Shown here: positions 23,992-32,417 of the stretch, one piece after another
Position numbering within the stretch: the first letter of the stretch is position 1
Layout of the letters: each line of letters opens with the position of its first letter
Assembly (NCBI RefSeq): GCF_018687355.1
Contig: NZ_CP061288.1
Location: forward strand, 310,001-374,000
Length of the DNA: 64,000 bases
Direction of reading: 5' to 3'
DNA from: Polynucleobacter sp. VK25
Lineage (GTDB): Bacteria > Pseudomonadota > Gammaproteobacteria > Burkholderiales > Burkholderiaceae
Translations under genes and position numbers: made by a program
Notes under the pieces: model-generated
What the model was told of the DNA's origin: nothing
Seen by the model: the letters and a program-made list of their open reading frames with translations, nothing else
The model's database searches: none

Positions 23992-25176
23992 ATGAACATT
24001 CGTCGTCACATTTTTGCAGTAGCAGCTACTGCAATGCTCTCTACCGGCGCTTACGCTGCCGATATTAAGCTTGGTGTTGCAGGTCCGTTTACTGGTGGAT
24101 CATCCTCAATGGGTGTCAGTATGCGTGACGGTGTGCGTCTTGCTGCAAAAGAAATTAATGCTGCTGGCGGCATCAATGGCAACAAAATCGTATTGGTTGA
24201 GCGCGATGATGAGGCTAAAAATGAACGTGGCGTTCAAATTGCACAAGAGTTGATCAATAACGAAAAAGTAGTTGCTACTCTTGGCTACATCAACACTGGT
24301 GTTGCATTGGCTTCACAACGTTTTTATCAAGACGCCAAGATTCCAGTAATGAATAACGTTGCTACTGGTTCTATTTTGACCAAGCAATTCCCTAACGCAC
24401 CAGAGAACTACGTTTTCCGTAATGCTGCCCCTGATAATATTCAAGCACCATTGATTGCTAAAGAGGCCGTTGAAAAGCGTGGCCTGAAGAAAGTAGCGAT
24501 TTTGGCTGACTCTACAAACTATGGTCAGTTGGGTCGTGAGGACTTGGAAAAAGCCTTGAAGACATATGGCGTAACTCCAGTTGCAACTGAAAAGTTCAAC
24601 ATTGGTGACGTAGATATGACTTCACAATTGCTCAAAGCAAAAAATGCTGGTGCTGATGTAATTTTGACTTACGCAATTGGACCTGAGTTGGCGCAAATTG
24701 CTAACGGTATGGCTAAGTTGGGTTGGAAAAAACCAATGATCGGTAGCTGGACATTGTCTATGGCTAGCTTTATTGATACAGCAGGTAAGAATGGTGACGG
24801 CGCAACTATGCCACAAACCTATATTCAATCTCCTTCTACAACTGCTAAACGCAAAGCATTCCAAGATGCTTACGTAAAAGAGTTCAAACCAAAAAATAAC
24901 AACATCGCTTCCCCAGTTTCTGCTGCCCAAGGTTACGACTCTGTATACCTCTTGGCTGCAGCGATCAAGCAAGCAAACAGCACTGAAGGACCAAAGATTG
25001 TTGCAGCTTTGCAAGATCTGAAGACTCCTGTTGAAGGTGTTGTGATTACTTACAACAAACCATTCTCTGCAACTGATCACGACGCTATCAAGACAAAAGA
25101 CGTAGTGATGGGCGTAGTTGAAAATGGTCGTGTTGAATTCTTGAATGCTGAGGACGCTAAACCCAAGAAGAAGTAA
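23992..25176 (+). CDS. Branched-chain amino-acid ABC transporter binding protein
   Basis: A 394-residue periplasmic type I binding protein. Signal peptide HIFAVAATAMLSTGAYA-A, then IKLGVAGPFTGGSSSMG, GVRLAAKEINAAGGINGNKI, LVERDDEAKNERGVQIAQEL and VATLGYINTGVALAS, all characteristic of the LivK/HAAT family. It presents a ligand (branched-chain amino acid, amide, urea or aromatic acid) to the LivH/M/G/F complex encoded next. A GGAG ribosome-binding site lies before the ATG. Codon use is strongly biased, suggesting high expression. The hairpin after it may let the binding protein be made in excess over the membrane parts. Confidence 0.88.
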   Translation: MNIRRHIFAVAATAMLSTGAYAADIKLGVAGPFTGGSSSMGVSMRDGVRLAAKEINAAGGINGNKIVLVERDDEAKNERGVQIAQELINNEKVVATLGYINTGVALASQRFYQDAKIPVMNNVATGSILTKQFPNAPENYVFRNAAPDNIQAPLIAKEAVEKRGLKKVAILADSTNYGQLGREDLEKALKTYGVTPVATEKFNIGDVDMTSQLLKAKNAGADVILTYAIGPELAQIANGMAKLGWKKPMIGSWTLSMASFIDTAGKNGDGATMPQTYIQSPSTTAKRKAFQDAYVKEFKPKNNNIASPVSAAQGYDSVYLLAAAIKQANSTEGPKIVAALQDLKTPVEGVVITYNKPFSATDHDAIKTKDVVMGVVENGRVEFLNAEDAKPKKK

Positions 25177-25237
25177 TTTAAGTAATTAGCAGGCAATTTA
25201 TCTTTTATTTTGCACTGCAGCATTTTGTAAGGTAGAG

Positions 25238-25260
25238 CGCCGCCCAAAAGGCGGCGTTTT
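25238..25260 (+). terminator. Hairpin between the binding protein and livH
   Basis: Stem CGCCGCC/GGCGGCG with loop CAAAA followed by TTTT. A short T-run in the middle of a transport operon suggests partial termination, lowering livHMGF relative to the binding protein. Confidence 0.75.
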
Positions 25261-25316
25261 GCTTACAATGTTGGATTCGTTAATAAAACAGTTTTAAGAA
25301 TATTTAGGCCAATAAC

Positions 25317-26195
25317 ATGGACATGTTTGCACAAATTCTCTCGAGCGGTATAGCGGTGGGGATGATCTACGCGGTCATCGCCTTCGGGTTCCAGCTCACT
25401 TTTGCCACATCGGGCACCTTGAACTTCGGTCAGGGTGAGGCCTTGATGCTGGGTGCTCTGGTAGGTTTAACCTGCGTTGACACATTTGGTATGAACTATT
25501 GGGTAATGATCCCTGTGGTTTGCTTGTTCGGAATGATTCAGGGTGGCTTTGTTGAGCTCATCGGTGTTCGTCCGGCAATCAAAATTAAGTCTGAGTTTGG
25601 TTGGATTATGTCCACCATTGCACTCGGCATTATTTTCAAGAACGTTGCTGAAAATATCTGGGGTCGCGATGCATTGCCATTCCCATCACCATTGCCAATG
25701 GAGCCAATGAATTTCTTGGGCGCAAATATTCTCCCAATGGAAATCTTGGTGGTAGTTGGTGCATTGGTCATGATGTTGTTGGTCGAGTTTTTTAACCGTA
25801 AAACAATTTACGGTAAAGCAGTGGTTGCTACAGCAAACGACCGTGATGCAGCTGGCTTGATGGGTATCAACACCAGCGTAGTCATTACATTCTCTTATGC
25901 ACTTTCTTCCTTAACAGCAGCGTTCGCAGGTGTTTTGATTGCTCCGCTGACCTTGACTGGCGCCACGATGGGCGGCGCGCTAGGTTTGAAGGCTTTCGCT
26001 GTGGCGATTATTGGCGGCTTGTCTAGCGGTCTCGGAATTATTGTTGGTGGTTTGATTCTGGGTATTGTTGAGACAGCAACTGGTTTCTATATTTCAACTG
26101 GTTACAAAGATGTTCCAGGCTTGATTTTGTTATTGCTCGTGTTGGCATACAAACCATCTGGTCTCTTCGGCAAATCTGCGATTAAGAAAGTTTAA
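25317..26195 (+). CDS. livH: Branched-chain amino-acid ABC permease LivH
   Basis: A 292-residue inner-membrane permease with about eight helices: GIAVGMIYAVIAFGFQLTFATSGTLNFGQGEA at the start and the cytoplasmic coupling motif ATANDRDAAGLMGINTSVVI (EAA-like loop that docks on the ATPases). GGLSSGLGIIVGGLILGIVE is typical of the C-terminal half. It pairs with the LivM half of the next gene; its TAA overlaps that gene's ATG by one base. Confidence 0.9.
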   Translation: MDMFAQILSSGIAVGMIYAVIAFGFQLTFATSGTLNFGQGEALMLGALVGLTCVDTFGMNYWVMIPVVCLFGMIQGGFVELIGVRPAIKIKSEFGWIMSTIALGIIFKNVAENIWGRDALPFPSPLPMEPMNFLGANILPMEILVVVGALVMMLLVEFFNRKTIYGKAVVATANDRDAAGLMGINTSVVITFSYALSSLTAAFAGVLIAPLTLTGATMGGALGLKAFAVAIIGGLSSGLGIIVGGLILGIVETATGFYISTGYKDVPGLILLLLVLAYKPSGLFGKSAIKKV

Positions 26196-28126
26196 TGATG
26201 AAATTGAAGTCTCTATTACCTCTATTAATTGCGATTGGGGCACTCTTTGCTCTGCCGTTATTTATTCATAACCCTTATTACATTCACTTAGTTGAAACTA
26301 TTCTGATCTACACCATCTTGTTATTTGGTTTAGACATTGTTGTTGGATATGTAGGTCAGGTTTCTTTAGGTCATGCAGCACTCTTTGGCATCGGCTCATA
26401 CACTGCTGGTGTTCTGTACTTCCATTTTGGTTGGACTATTTGGGGAACTCTCCCTGCATCAATCGTAGTTACAGCAATCTTCGGTGGCATCTTGGCTTTG
26501 CCGGCGCTGAAGGTAATCGGACCATACTTAGCGATGGTGACTTTGGCATTCGGTACGATTGCACAGATTCTGATTAATGAGATGACTTGGATGACTGAAG
26601 GCCCATTGGGCATCAAGATTCCAAAGCCTGAACTCATGGGCGTGCCAATGACTAAGGCTGAGTACTTCTGGATGGTTGGAATCATCTTGATTCTCTCCAT
26701 GATCGTGGTCGATCGCTTTGTTAAATCACAAATTGGCCGTGCTTTTGAAGCATTGCGTGATAGTCCAATTGCCTGTGACTGTATGGGTGTATCCGTTTAC
26801 CGCTTTAAGGTAATCGCATTTGTGATTAGCGCTGGTTTTGCTGGCTTAGCTGGTTGCTTATATGCGTATTCCGAGCAATATATTTCTCCAAACACTTATA
26901 ACAACGAATTAGCTGTTCTGTTCTTGCTTGGCATCATTATGGGTGGACGCAAGTCACGCTTAGGGGCGGTGATCGGTGCGGCAATTATTGTGTTGCTGCC
27001 TAAACTCCTGGACGATATCAACTTGTTCCGTATCGTTGCTTCGATTATTGCAATCGTTGTAGTGGTGGGTGCTGGTATGGCCTTGTCTAAGAAGGTTACT
27101 ACTCCACGCCGTGTTGCAGTACCTATTGCCGGTGTGGTTGGTTTAGCTGCATTCTCATTCTGGTTAAATACTATTTCTGACTGGCGCCTGAGTATTTTCG
27201 GCTTCATGATTTTGTTGGTTGTGTATTACTTGCAAAACGGTATTGTTGGTTTTGCGAAGAGCTTCTACCAGTCTATTGCTGGCAAAGCAAAAACCACGCG
27301 TGGTGGTGATGCTGAAGTGGTGGATGAGTCCGTTAGCTTCATCAGCACTGTAGCCAATCAAAATACAGGTGCAGAACTCCTTAAAGTAGATTCCATCTTG
27401 ATGCAGTTTGGTGGCTTGAAGGCTTTGAACAATGTTGATCTCAGCATCAAGCGCGGCACTATTCATGGTTTGATCGGCCCTAACGGTTCCGGTAAGAGCA
27501 CGATGATGAACGTGTTGACTGGTATTTACACACCTACCGCTGGTAATGTCTTGTACGCAGGTGAAAGTGTTGTTGGTAAGACTTCTTCTGACATCGCCTT
27601 GTCTGGTATTGCACGTACCTTCCAAAACGTTCAGCTCTTCGGTGAAATGACTGCTATCCAAAATATTTTGGTTGGCTTGCATCACACCTTCAAATCCAAC
27701 ATGGTTGAAGTTGCATTGCATCTGCCACGTTATAAGAAAGAAGAAACTGAAGCCCATGCTCGTGCAATGGCCTTGCTCAAGTTCGTTGGCCTAGATGATT
27801 TGGCGAACGAAGAAGCACGTAACTTGCCATATGGTAAGCAGCGTTTGCTCGAAATCGCTCGTGCCTTGGCATTAGATCCTGAGTTGCTCTTGTTAGATGA
27901 GCCAGCTGCAGGTTTGACAGCCCCGGATATTAAAGAACTCTTGCGCATTATCCGTAAGATCCGCGATAGCGGTATTACCTTCATCCTGATTGAGCATCAC
28001 ATGGATGTGGTGATGTCAGTTTGCGATACCGTTTCTGTATTGGACTTCGGTCAGAAGATTGCAGAAGGTAAACCAGCTGAAGTTCAGGCAGACGAGAAGG
28101 TGATTCATGCCTACTTGGGTACTTAA
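26195..28126 (+). CDS. Fused LivM permease-LivG ATPase
   Basis: A single 643-residue frame joining two normally separate ABC subunits. Residues 1-340 are a LivM-type permease (VGYVGQVSLGHAALFGIGSYTAG; coupling loop ALRDSPIACDCMGV). A polar linker of about 40 residues follows. From about 385 comes a LivG ATPase: LMQFGGLKALNNVDLS, Walker A GPNGSGKST, RTFQNVQLF with the Q-loop, signature NLPYGKQRLLEIARAL, Walker B LLLLDEPAAGLT and switch His in LIEHHMDVV. No stop or frameshift separates the parts. Fusion fixes the permease to ATPase ratio. It begins overlapping livH and is followed by livF. Confidence 0.9.
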   Translation: MMKLKSLLPLLIAIGALFALPLFIHNPYYIHLVETILIYTILLFGLDIVVGYVGQVSLGHAALFGIGSYTAGVLYFHFGWTIWGTLPASIVVTAIFGGILALPALKVIGPYLAMVTLAFGTIAQILINEMTWMTEGPLGIKIPKPELMGVPMTKAEYFWMVGIILILSMIVVDRFVKSQIGRAFEALRDSPIACDCMGVSVYRFKVIAFVISAGFAGLAGCLYAYSEQYISPNTYNNELAVLFLLGIIMGGRKSRLGAVIGAAIIVLLPKLLDDINLFRIVASIIAIVVVVGAGMALSKKVTTPRRVAVPIAGVVGLAAFSFWLNTISDWRLSIFGFMILLVVYYLQNGIVGFAKSFYQSIAGKAKTTRGGDAEVVDESVSFISTVANQNTGAELLKVDSILMQFGGLKALNNVDLSIKRGTIHGLIGPNGSGKSTMMNVLTGIYTPTAGNVLYAGESVVGKTSSDIALSGIARTFQNVQLFGEMTAIQNILVGLHHTFKSNMVEVALHLPRYKKEETEAHARAMALLKFVGLDDLANEEARNLPYGKQRLLEIARALALDPELLLLDEPAAGLTAPDIKELLRIIRKIRDSGITFILIEHHMDVVMSVCDTVSVLDFGQKIAEGKPAEVQADEKVIHAYLGT

Positions 28127-28156
28127 TCACTAGAACATATTGAATCGGTAAATACC

Positions 28157-28885
28157 ATGTTATCTATTAAGAATCTTGAAGCAGGCTACGGCAAAGTTAA
28201 AGTCCTCCACGGCATCAATATTGATGTTCCTAAAGGACAGGTTATTACTTTGATTGGCTCAAACGGTGCTGGCAAAACCACCACCATGCGCGCTATTACA
28301 GGCATGATTAAACCAACGGCTGGTGAAGTGACATTAGGCGGCGAAAAAATTGACGGTTACGACTCTCATAAAATCGCACGCTTAGGTTTGGCTCACAGCC
28401 CTGAAGGCCGTCGCGTGTTTACGACAATGTCTGTAACTGACAATTTATTGCTTGGCGCATTTCCACGCTTTACCGGCAGCCGCCCAAAGGGCGATATTAA
28501 GAGCGACCTTGAGAAGTCTCTCGAAATGTTCCCACGTCTCAAAGAGCGTCGCAATCAATTAGCCGGCACTCTGTCTGGTGGTGAGCAACAGATGTTGGCG
28601 ATGGCTCGTGCCGTAATGTTGAACCCAGAGATTATTCTCTTGGATGAGCCATCCATGGGTCTTGCGCCAATCTTGGTTGAGGAAGTGTTTAAGATCATTG
28701 CTAATCTCAAGTCACAGGGTGTGACGATGTTGTTGGTTGAGCAGTTTGCTGCCGCAGCCTTGAACGTCGCTGATTATGGCTATGTTCTTGAGAACGGTAA
28801 GATCGCCACTCATGGCCCAGCTGCAAAACTCAAGGATGACCCGGCTGTGAAAGCAGCTTACTTGGGTGGTGCTGGTGGTCACTAA
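28157..28885 (+). CDS. livF: Branched-chain amino-acid ABC ATPase LivF
   Basis: A 242-residue ATPase: AGYGKVKVLHGINIDV, Walker A GSNGAGKTT, HSPEGRRVFTTMSVTDNL, signature LSGGEQQMLAMARA, Walker B IILLDEPSMGLAP and switch LLVEQFAAAA. The LivF type is shown by SPEGRRVF and EQ after Walker B. It forms a heterodimer with the LivG half of the fused protein and powers import. Last gene of the operon, with a strong terminator 25 nt after the stop. Confidence 0.92.
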   Translation: MLSIKNLEAGYGKVKVLHGINIDVPKGQVITLIGSNGAGKTTTMRAITGMIKPTAGEVTLGGEKIDGYDSHKIARLGLAHSPEGRRVFTTMSVTDNLLLGAFPRFTGSRPKGDIKSDLEKSLEMFPRLKERRNQLAGTLSGGEQQMLAMARAVMLNPEIILLDEPSMGLAPILVEEVFKIIANLKSQGVTMLLVEQFAAAALNVADYGYVLENGKIATHGPAAKLKDDPAVKAAYLGGAGGH

Positions 28886-28910
28886 GTAGTTATCTAAACT
28901 ACGAGCTACA

Positions 28911-28942
28911 AAAAGCCCTTAGTAATAAGGGCTTTTTCTTTT
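28911..28942. terminator. Terminator after livF (bidirectional)
   Basis: Stem AAAAGCCCTTA/TAAGGGCTTTT with loop GTAA, then TCTTTTT. The A-run on the other side lets it also end the convergent minus-strand operon. Confidence 0.88.
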
Positions 28943-28951
28943 TGCGCTAAC

Positions 28952-29515
28952 TTAGTTTGAGATCAGTTTAATAGCCTCACGTATCAAGAGCGCTCGGTAT
29001 CCCATATACATGGCTACTAAAGTAAAGCCAAATAAAAAGAGCTTAGGAATAAGTGCGCCCTCAATGACTAGTTCGCTATTAAGCAAACCTAGTGCTACCG
29101 CAAGAAAGAAGAGGGCACCTAAGGCCAGCACGATCCAATTCTCATTGCTGCTGACCTGTTGCGTTTGGTTGCTATAAGCAAGAACCTGAAGGGTTCCATC
29201 TTTTGGGTATCCCGATACGATCACCTGATCACCTTCGGCAATTTGCATTGGTGCTGAAAACTTAGCCTCGATTGCCTTATCACCCAAGTTAAATTTGGAG
29301 ATAAAGAAGCGCTGGTAATAGACTGAGGAATGATCGTGGGTAGGCTTCTCGGGATTGACGTATTCGAGTAGCTCATGATTGAGATTGCTGACCGTACCGG
29401 AGATGGCGCTGACTGAGTTGGATAGAAAGACTCTAGATTTAGATGTGGACATCAGTAGGGCCCCTAAGAGGCTGAATACAAGAATATAAATAATAGATGC
29501 CAATGGCTTTCTCAT
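28952..29515 (-). CDS. Membrane protein of unknown function behind TauE
   Basis: A 187-residue protein with an N-terminal membrane segment or signal (residues 7-24), a soluble periplasmic-like middle (about 30-120) and two or three C-terminal membrane helices. The segment APMQIAEGDQVIVSGYPKDGTLQVLAYSN reads like a small OB-fold/beta-barrel domain as in NfeD- or GIDE-like proteins, but identity is not established. It overlaps the TauE-type gene by 4 nt, so it is translated with it. A link to sulfur export or membrane quality control is only suggested by position. Confidence 0.6.
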   Translation of the reverse strand: MRKPLASIIYILVFSLLGALLMSTSKSRVFLSNSVSAISGTVSNLNHELLEYVNPEKPTHDHSSVYYQRFFISKFNLGDKAIEAKFSAPMQIAEGDQVIVSGYPKDGTLQVLAYSNQTQQVSSNENWIVLALGALFFLAVALGLLNSELVIEGALIPKLFLFGFTLVAMYMGYRALLIREAIKLISN

Positions 29516-30333
29516 AGACTATTAAGCCCTTTAAGAATGAGGCTGACAGCCACGACAAACGTCAACACAGCAAAAATTTGTTGCAATCTTGGACCGCTGA
29601 GCTCTTTGCCAAATGCTCTACCAATTAGCAGGCCAATTAAAGCGCCTAGTGAAAAAGGCGCTGCAAGAGTCAAATCCAGATTGCCAGAGATTCCTGAAAA
29701 TATAACGCCGCCGCTAGAGATGATTGCTAGTACTCCTAGTGAGGTAGCAACAATCGACTTAACGGGCAAATCTGTGTAGCGTTTTAATGCAGGAACAATG
29801 ACGAATCCTCCGCCAACCCCAAGTAAGCCAGAAAGAAATCCTGCCAACCCGCCGGATAACATGAGTGCTCTTGCACATGGAATATTCCATGCTAGCTTTC
29901 CCCTGGAAGTATCTAATAAGCATGGCGGCGGAGGCTTGCCCTCAAAATCAGATATGCCGTGAATTTCTTTGTAAGCCTGTCGATATAGGCGAATAGAAAC
30001 GTAGAACAGTGTGCAGCTAAAAAGAATTAATAGGGGAGCATTGGGAATGCGTTGTGATGCCCATAATCCTATTGGAGAAAGTATCAAACCAAATATTGCC
30101 ATGAATCCCGCAGCTTTATAGCGAAGAATCTTATTTTTTAAACCTAATAGGGCGCCAACTCCTGCAGAGAGCGCAATTGCAGAAAGGGAGATAGGGGCTG
30201 CTTCAGCTACTGGCAAATGCAAGATGAATACCAGTAAAGGAACGGACAGGATTCCGCCGCCAGCACCAGTCAGACCCATTAATAAGCCCACAATAAGGCC
30301 CAAGCAGGGGCTGATGAGAATTGAGTAGTCCAT
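29512..30333 (-). CDS. Sulfite exporter TauE/SafE family protein
   Basis: A 273-residue inner-membrane protein with seven or eight helices. The duplicated TauE motif is clear: GLLMGLTGAGGGILSVPLLV in the first half and GFLSGLLGVGGGFVIVPAL in the second. Family members move sulfite, sulfoacetate or related anions. Here it faces a persulfide dioxygenase and a BigR-type regulator across a palindromic intergenic region; sulfite is the product of persulfide oxidation, so export of sulfite is a coherent inference. Confidence 0.88.
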   Translation of the reverse strand: MDYSILISPCLGLIVGLLMGLTGAGGGILSVPLLVFILHLPVAEAAPISLSAIALSAGVGALLGLKNKILRYKAAGFMAIFGLILSPIGLWASQRIPNAPLLILFSCTLFYVSIRLYRQAYKEIHGISDFEGKPPPPCLLDTSRGKLAWNIPCARALMLSGGLAGFLSGLLGVGGGFVIVPALKRYTDLPVKSIVATSLGVLAIISSGGVIFSGISGNLDLTLAAPFSLGALIGLLIGRAFGKELSGPRLQQIFAVLTFVVAVSLILKGLNSL

Positions 30334-30355
30334 TGCAATTAATTTTATATTAAGA

Positions 30356-30377
30356 TAATATATAAATAAATATATTA
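30356..30377. promoter_or_regulatory. AT-rich palindrome, candidate BigR operator
   Basis: TAATATAT-AAATAA-ATATATTA, perfect 8-bp arms, centred between the divergent TauE-type gene and the persulfide dioxygenase. BigR/SqrR-type repressors bind AT-rich imperfect palindromes in such promoters. The binding assignment is inferred from the adjacent regulator. Confidence 0.55.
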
Positions 30378-30423
30378 ATGACTCTTTTCGAGTGTAATTG
30401 CAATATTGTTAGGAAAGATTGCC

Positions 30424-31296
30424 ATGAAATCACTCATTCAAGCCAATGTTGAGGCCTTTTTTGATCCAGAAACTTGGACTTTTACCTACGTTGTTTATGC
30501 TGGAAAGCAAAGCCAATGCGTAGTAATTGATTCGGTCATGAACTATGACCCTAAATCAGGTCGCATCTCTACAAAATCTGCTGATGAGGTTATTGGCTTT
30601 ATACAAAGTGAACAACTGCAGCTAACTTGGGTTTTAGAAACCCATGCTCATGCAGATCATCTAACAGCAGCGCCCTATATCCAAAGTAAGCTGGGCGGTA
30701 AGATTGTTATTGGAGATCACATTACTAGCGTTCAGAACGTTTTTAAGGGTGTCTTCAATTTGGATGATCAATTTGCGATTGATGGATCTCAATTTGATTA
30801 TTTATTGCAAGACGGTGAATCCCTTCAATTTGGAGATCTCACCTTAAAAGCGCTTTATGTTCCAGGACATACTCCTGCTTGTATGGCTTATGAAATCGGC
30901 GATGCCTTATTTGTTGGGGATACTTTATTTATGCCTGATGTTGGTACAGCGCGTTGCGACTTTCCAGGAGGCAGTGCTCAAGATTTGTATAGGTCTATTC
31001 AGAAAGTATTGGCTTATCCTGATGAGACTAGGCTGTATATGTGCCATGATTACCCGCCTACTGATCGTGCCGCAGCCTACTGCACAACAGTTGGCGAGGA
31101 AAAGAAGTCCAATATTCATGTGCATACAGGTATTAGCGAAGAACAATTTGTGCAAATGCGCAATAAACGTGACGCTACCTTAGATATGCCCAATCTCATA
31201 CTACCGTCTATTCAGGTCAATATCCGTGCTGGCTACCTGCCCACACCTGAGGTCAATGGTAAGACCTATTTGAAAATCCCCGTAAATATTCTTTGA
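30424..31296 (+). CDS. blh: Persulfide dioxygenase-type metallo-hydrolase (Blh/ETHE1 family)
   Basis: About 290 residues of metallo-beta-lactamase fold: ETHAHADHLTAAPYI (HxHxDH), YVPGHTPACMAYEIG and FVGDTLFMPDVGTARCDFPGGSA, then MCHDYPP. The DxGxxRCDFPGG segment is diagnostic of Blh/ETHE1 persulfide dioxygenases, which use mononuclear iron to oxidise glutathione persulfide to sulfite. An AGGA 9 nt before the ATG at 30424 supports that start over an in-frame TTG at 30406. One base separates it from the BigR-type repressor, the classic blh-bigR partnership in reversed order. Confidence 0.88.
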   Translation: MKSLIQANVEAFFDPETWTFTYVVYAGKQSQCVVIDSVMNYDPKSGRISTKSADEVIGFIQSEQLQLTWVLETHAHADHLTAAPYIQSKLGGKIVIGDHITSVQNVFKGVFNLDDQFAIDGSQFDYLLQDGESLQFGDLTLKALYVPGHTPACMAYEIGDALFVGDTLFMPDVGTARCDFPGGSAQDLYRSIQKVLAYPDETRLYMCHDYPPTDRAAAYCTTVGEEKKSNIHVHTGISEEQFVQMRNKRDATLDMPNLILPSIQVNIRAGYLPTPEVNGKTYLKIPVNIL

Positions 31297-31297
31297 T

Positions 31298-31609
31298 ATG
31301 ACTATTACAAAATCTGAACTGAAAAAAATGCAGGCATCAGCAGCCGATGCCTGCAAGTTAATGAAGGTCTTATCAAATAGCGACCGAATGATGTTGTTAT
31401 GTGAAATTGGCCAAGGTGAAAAATGTGTTAGTGAGCTGGAGGATGCGTTAGATTTACATCAGCCCACTTTATCTCAGCAATTAACAGTCCTGCGCAAAGA
31501 AAAGTTAGTAAAGACACGTAGAGCAGGTAAGCAAATTTACTATTCCCTGGCTAGTGAGGTTGCTGTGGCTGTAATGAGTCTGCTTTACAAATACTATTGC
31601 AAAAGGTAG
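31298..31609 (+). CDS. bigR: ArsR-family persulfide-sensing repressor (BigR/SqrR type)
   Basis: A 103-residue winged-helix regulator: KVLSNSDRMMLLCEIGQGEKCVSELEDAL, recognition helix HQPTLSQQLTVLRKEKLV and wing RRAGKQIYYSL. C35 and C101 are 66 residues apart, exactly the spacing of the sensor pair C41/C107 described for SqrR, so a persulfide-induced tetrasulfide switch is likely; C43 is extra. It is cotranscribed with the persulfide dioxygenase and probably controls that operon and the divergent TauE-type gene. Confidence 0.85.
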   Translation: MTITKSELKKMQASAADACKLMKVLSNSDRMMLLCEIGQGEKCVSELEDALDLHQPTLSQQLTVLRKEKLVKTRRAGKQIYYSLASEVAVAVMSLLYKYYCKR

Positions 31610-31658
31610 CGGTTCAAATAGCGGTATTTAAGAAATTATTAATTAAAAGGAGTTCAAT

Positions 31659-31871
31659 ATGAAATGCAATGTCGGCGGTATTGATCGGATTCTCAGGATT
31701 GCAATAGGCACACTATTAGTTGGCCTAGCTGCAAATGGGGTAGTAGGTTGGTGGGGCTGGCTTGGTGTCATTCCACTTGCAACAGGCTTATTCCGTTTTT
31801 GCCCCGCTTATCCATTGCTAGGCATTAGTTCATGCGGGAATTCGTCTAGTAAAGACTCATGCTGTAAGTAA
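31659..31871 (+). CDS. DUF2892 (YgaP-like transmembrane) protein, 70 aa
   Basis: A 70-residue protein: MKCNVGGIDRILRIAIGTLL, two membrane helices and FRFCPAYPLLGISSCGNSSS, ending DSCCK. The N-terminal CNVGGxDRxxR and the FCPAYxLLGxxT/S pattern are those of DUF2892, the membrane part found in YgaP-type rhodanese proteins. Several cysteines at both ends suggest handling of sulfane sulfur. An AAGGAG ribosome-binding site lies before it. It follows the BigR-type gene, so it belongs to the sulfide-response cluster. Confidence 0.85.
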   Translation: MKCNVGGIDRILRIAIGTLLVGLAANGVVGWWGWLGVIPLATGLFRFCPAYPLLGISSCGNSSSKDSCCK

Positions 31872-31898
31872 TTTTTTGAACATTATTGGAATCCACGT

Positions 31899-32417
31899 AT
31901 GAATATGACCCATTACATGCAGTTGTTAGCTGAGAATCAGCCGTGGAATTTGATGATTTTCATGGCGATTCCCATTGTGCTTGCTGAAACTTTAGCTATT
32001 ACTGAACTCTATATTTTATTTACCAGAAGGTTTCATGGTTTCGTCTGGAGTTTGAACCGCTTTGCTGGCGCAGCTGTTGGGATTTACTTTATTGGCGTTA
32101 TTGGCTATCTCTTAATGACTGCAGTAATTCCAATTACTCAAGCGGGAGAGTGGAGAACGGTAATCGATATAGTGGCAGTTGGATCTTATTTGACTGGTGG
32201 ATTACCGTTGATTTGGATTGCCTTGCAGGAAATGGGCTTTGTAAACAAGAAATTAAACCAAGAGGGTAAGTTAAAGATCCATGCAATCTGCGTTGCGCTC
32301 TTCTTAGTCTTTGGCCACGTTGCTATGATTAGTGGAATGCTTGATCCTGGCTTGCTTGGCTATCAGGGTGCAGCCCACTCAGTGGATGCACCAATGCCTT
32401 CCCCTCACTCACATTGA
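31899..32417 (+). CDS. Five-helix membrane protein (DUF6803-like)
   Basis: A 172-residue inner-membrane protein with about five helices and a His-rich tail (VDAPMPSPHSH). Polar/charged residues inside helices (ETLAITELYILF, GHVAMISGML) and the histidines could bind a metal or haem. It resembles the DUF6803 permease-like family by recall only. It follows the DUF2892 gene by 27 nt on the same strand, so it may be part of the sulfide cluster. Its last 13 nt overlap the convergent haem-binding-type gene tail to tail, leaving no room for a terminator. Confidence 0.6.
   Translation: MNMTHYMQLLAENQPWNLMIFMAIPIVLAETLAITELYILFTRRFHGFVWSLNRFAGAAVGIYFIGVIGYLLMTAVIPITQAGEWRTVIDIVAVGSYLTGGLPLIWIALQEMGFVNKKLNQEGKLKIHAICVALFLVFGHVAMISGMLDPGLLGYQGAAHSVDAPMPSPHSH

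Noticed and set aside
27164-27757. Long open frame on the minus strand opposite the LivM-LivG gene
   Set aside because: It is a mirror of a strongly biased codon pattern; the protein has no family-like features and the plus-strand fusion is certain.
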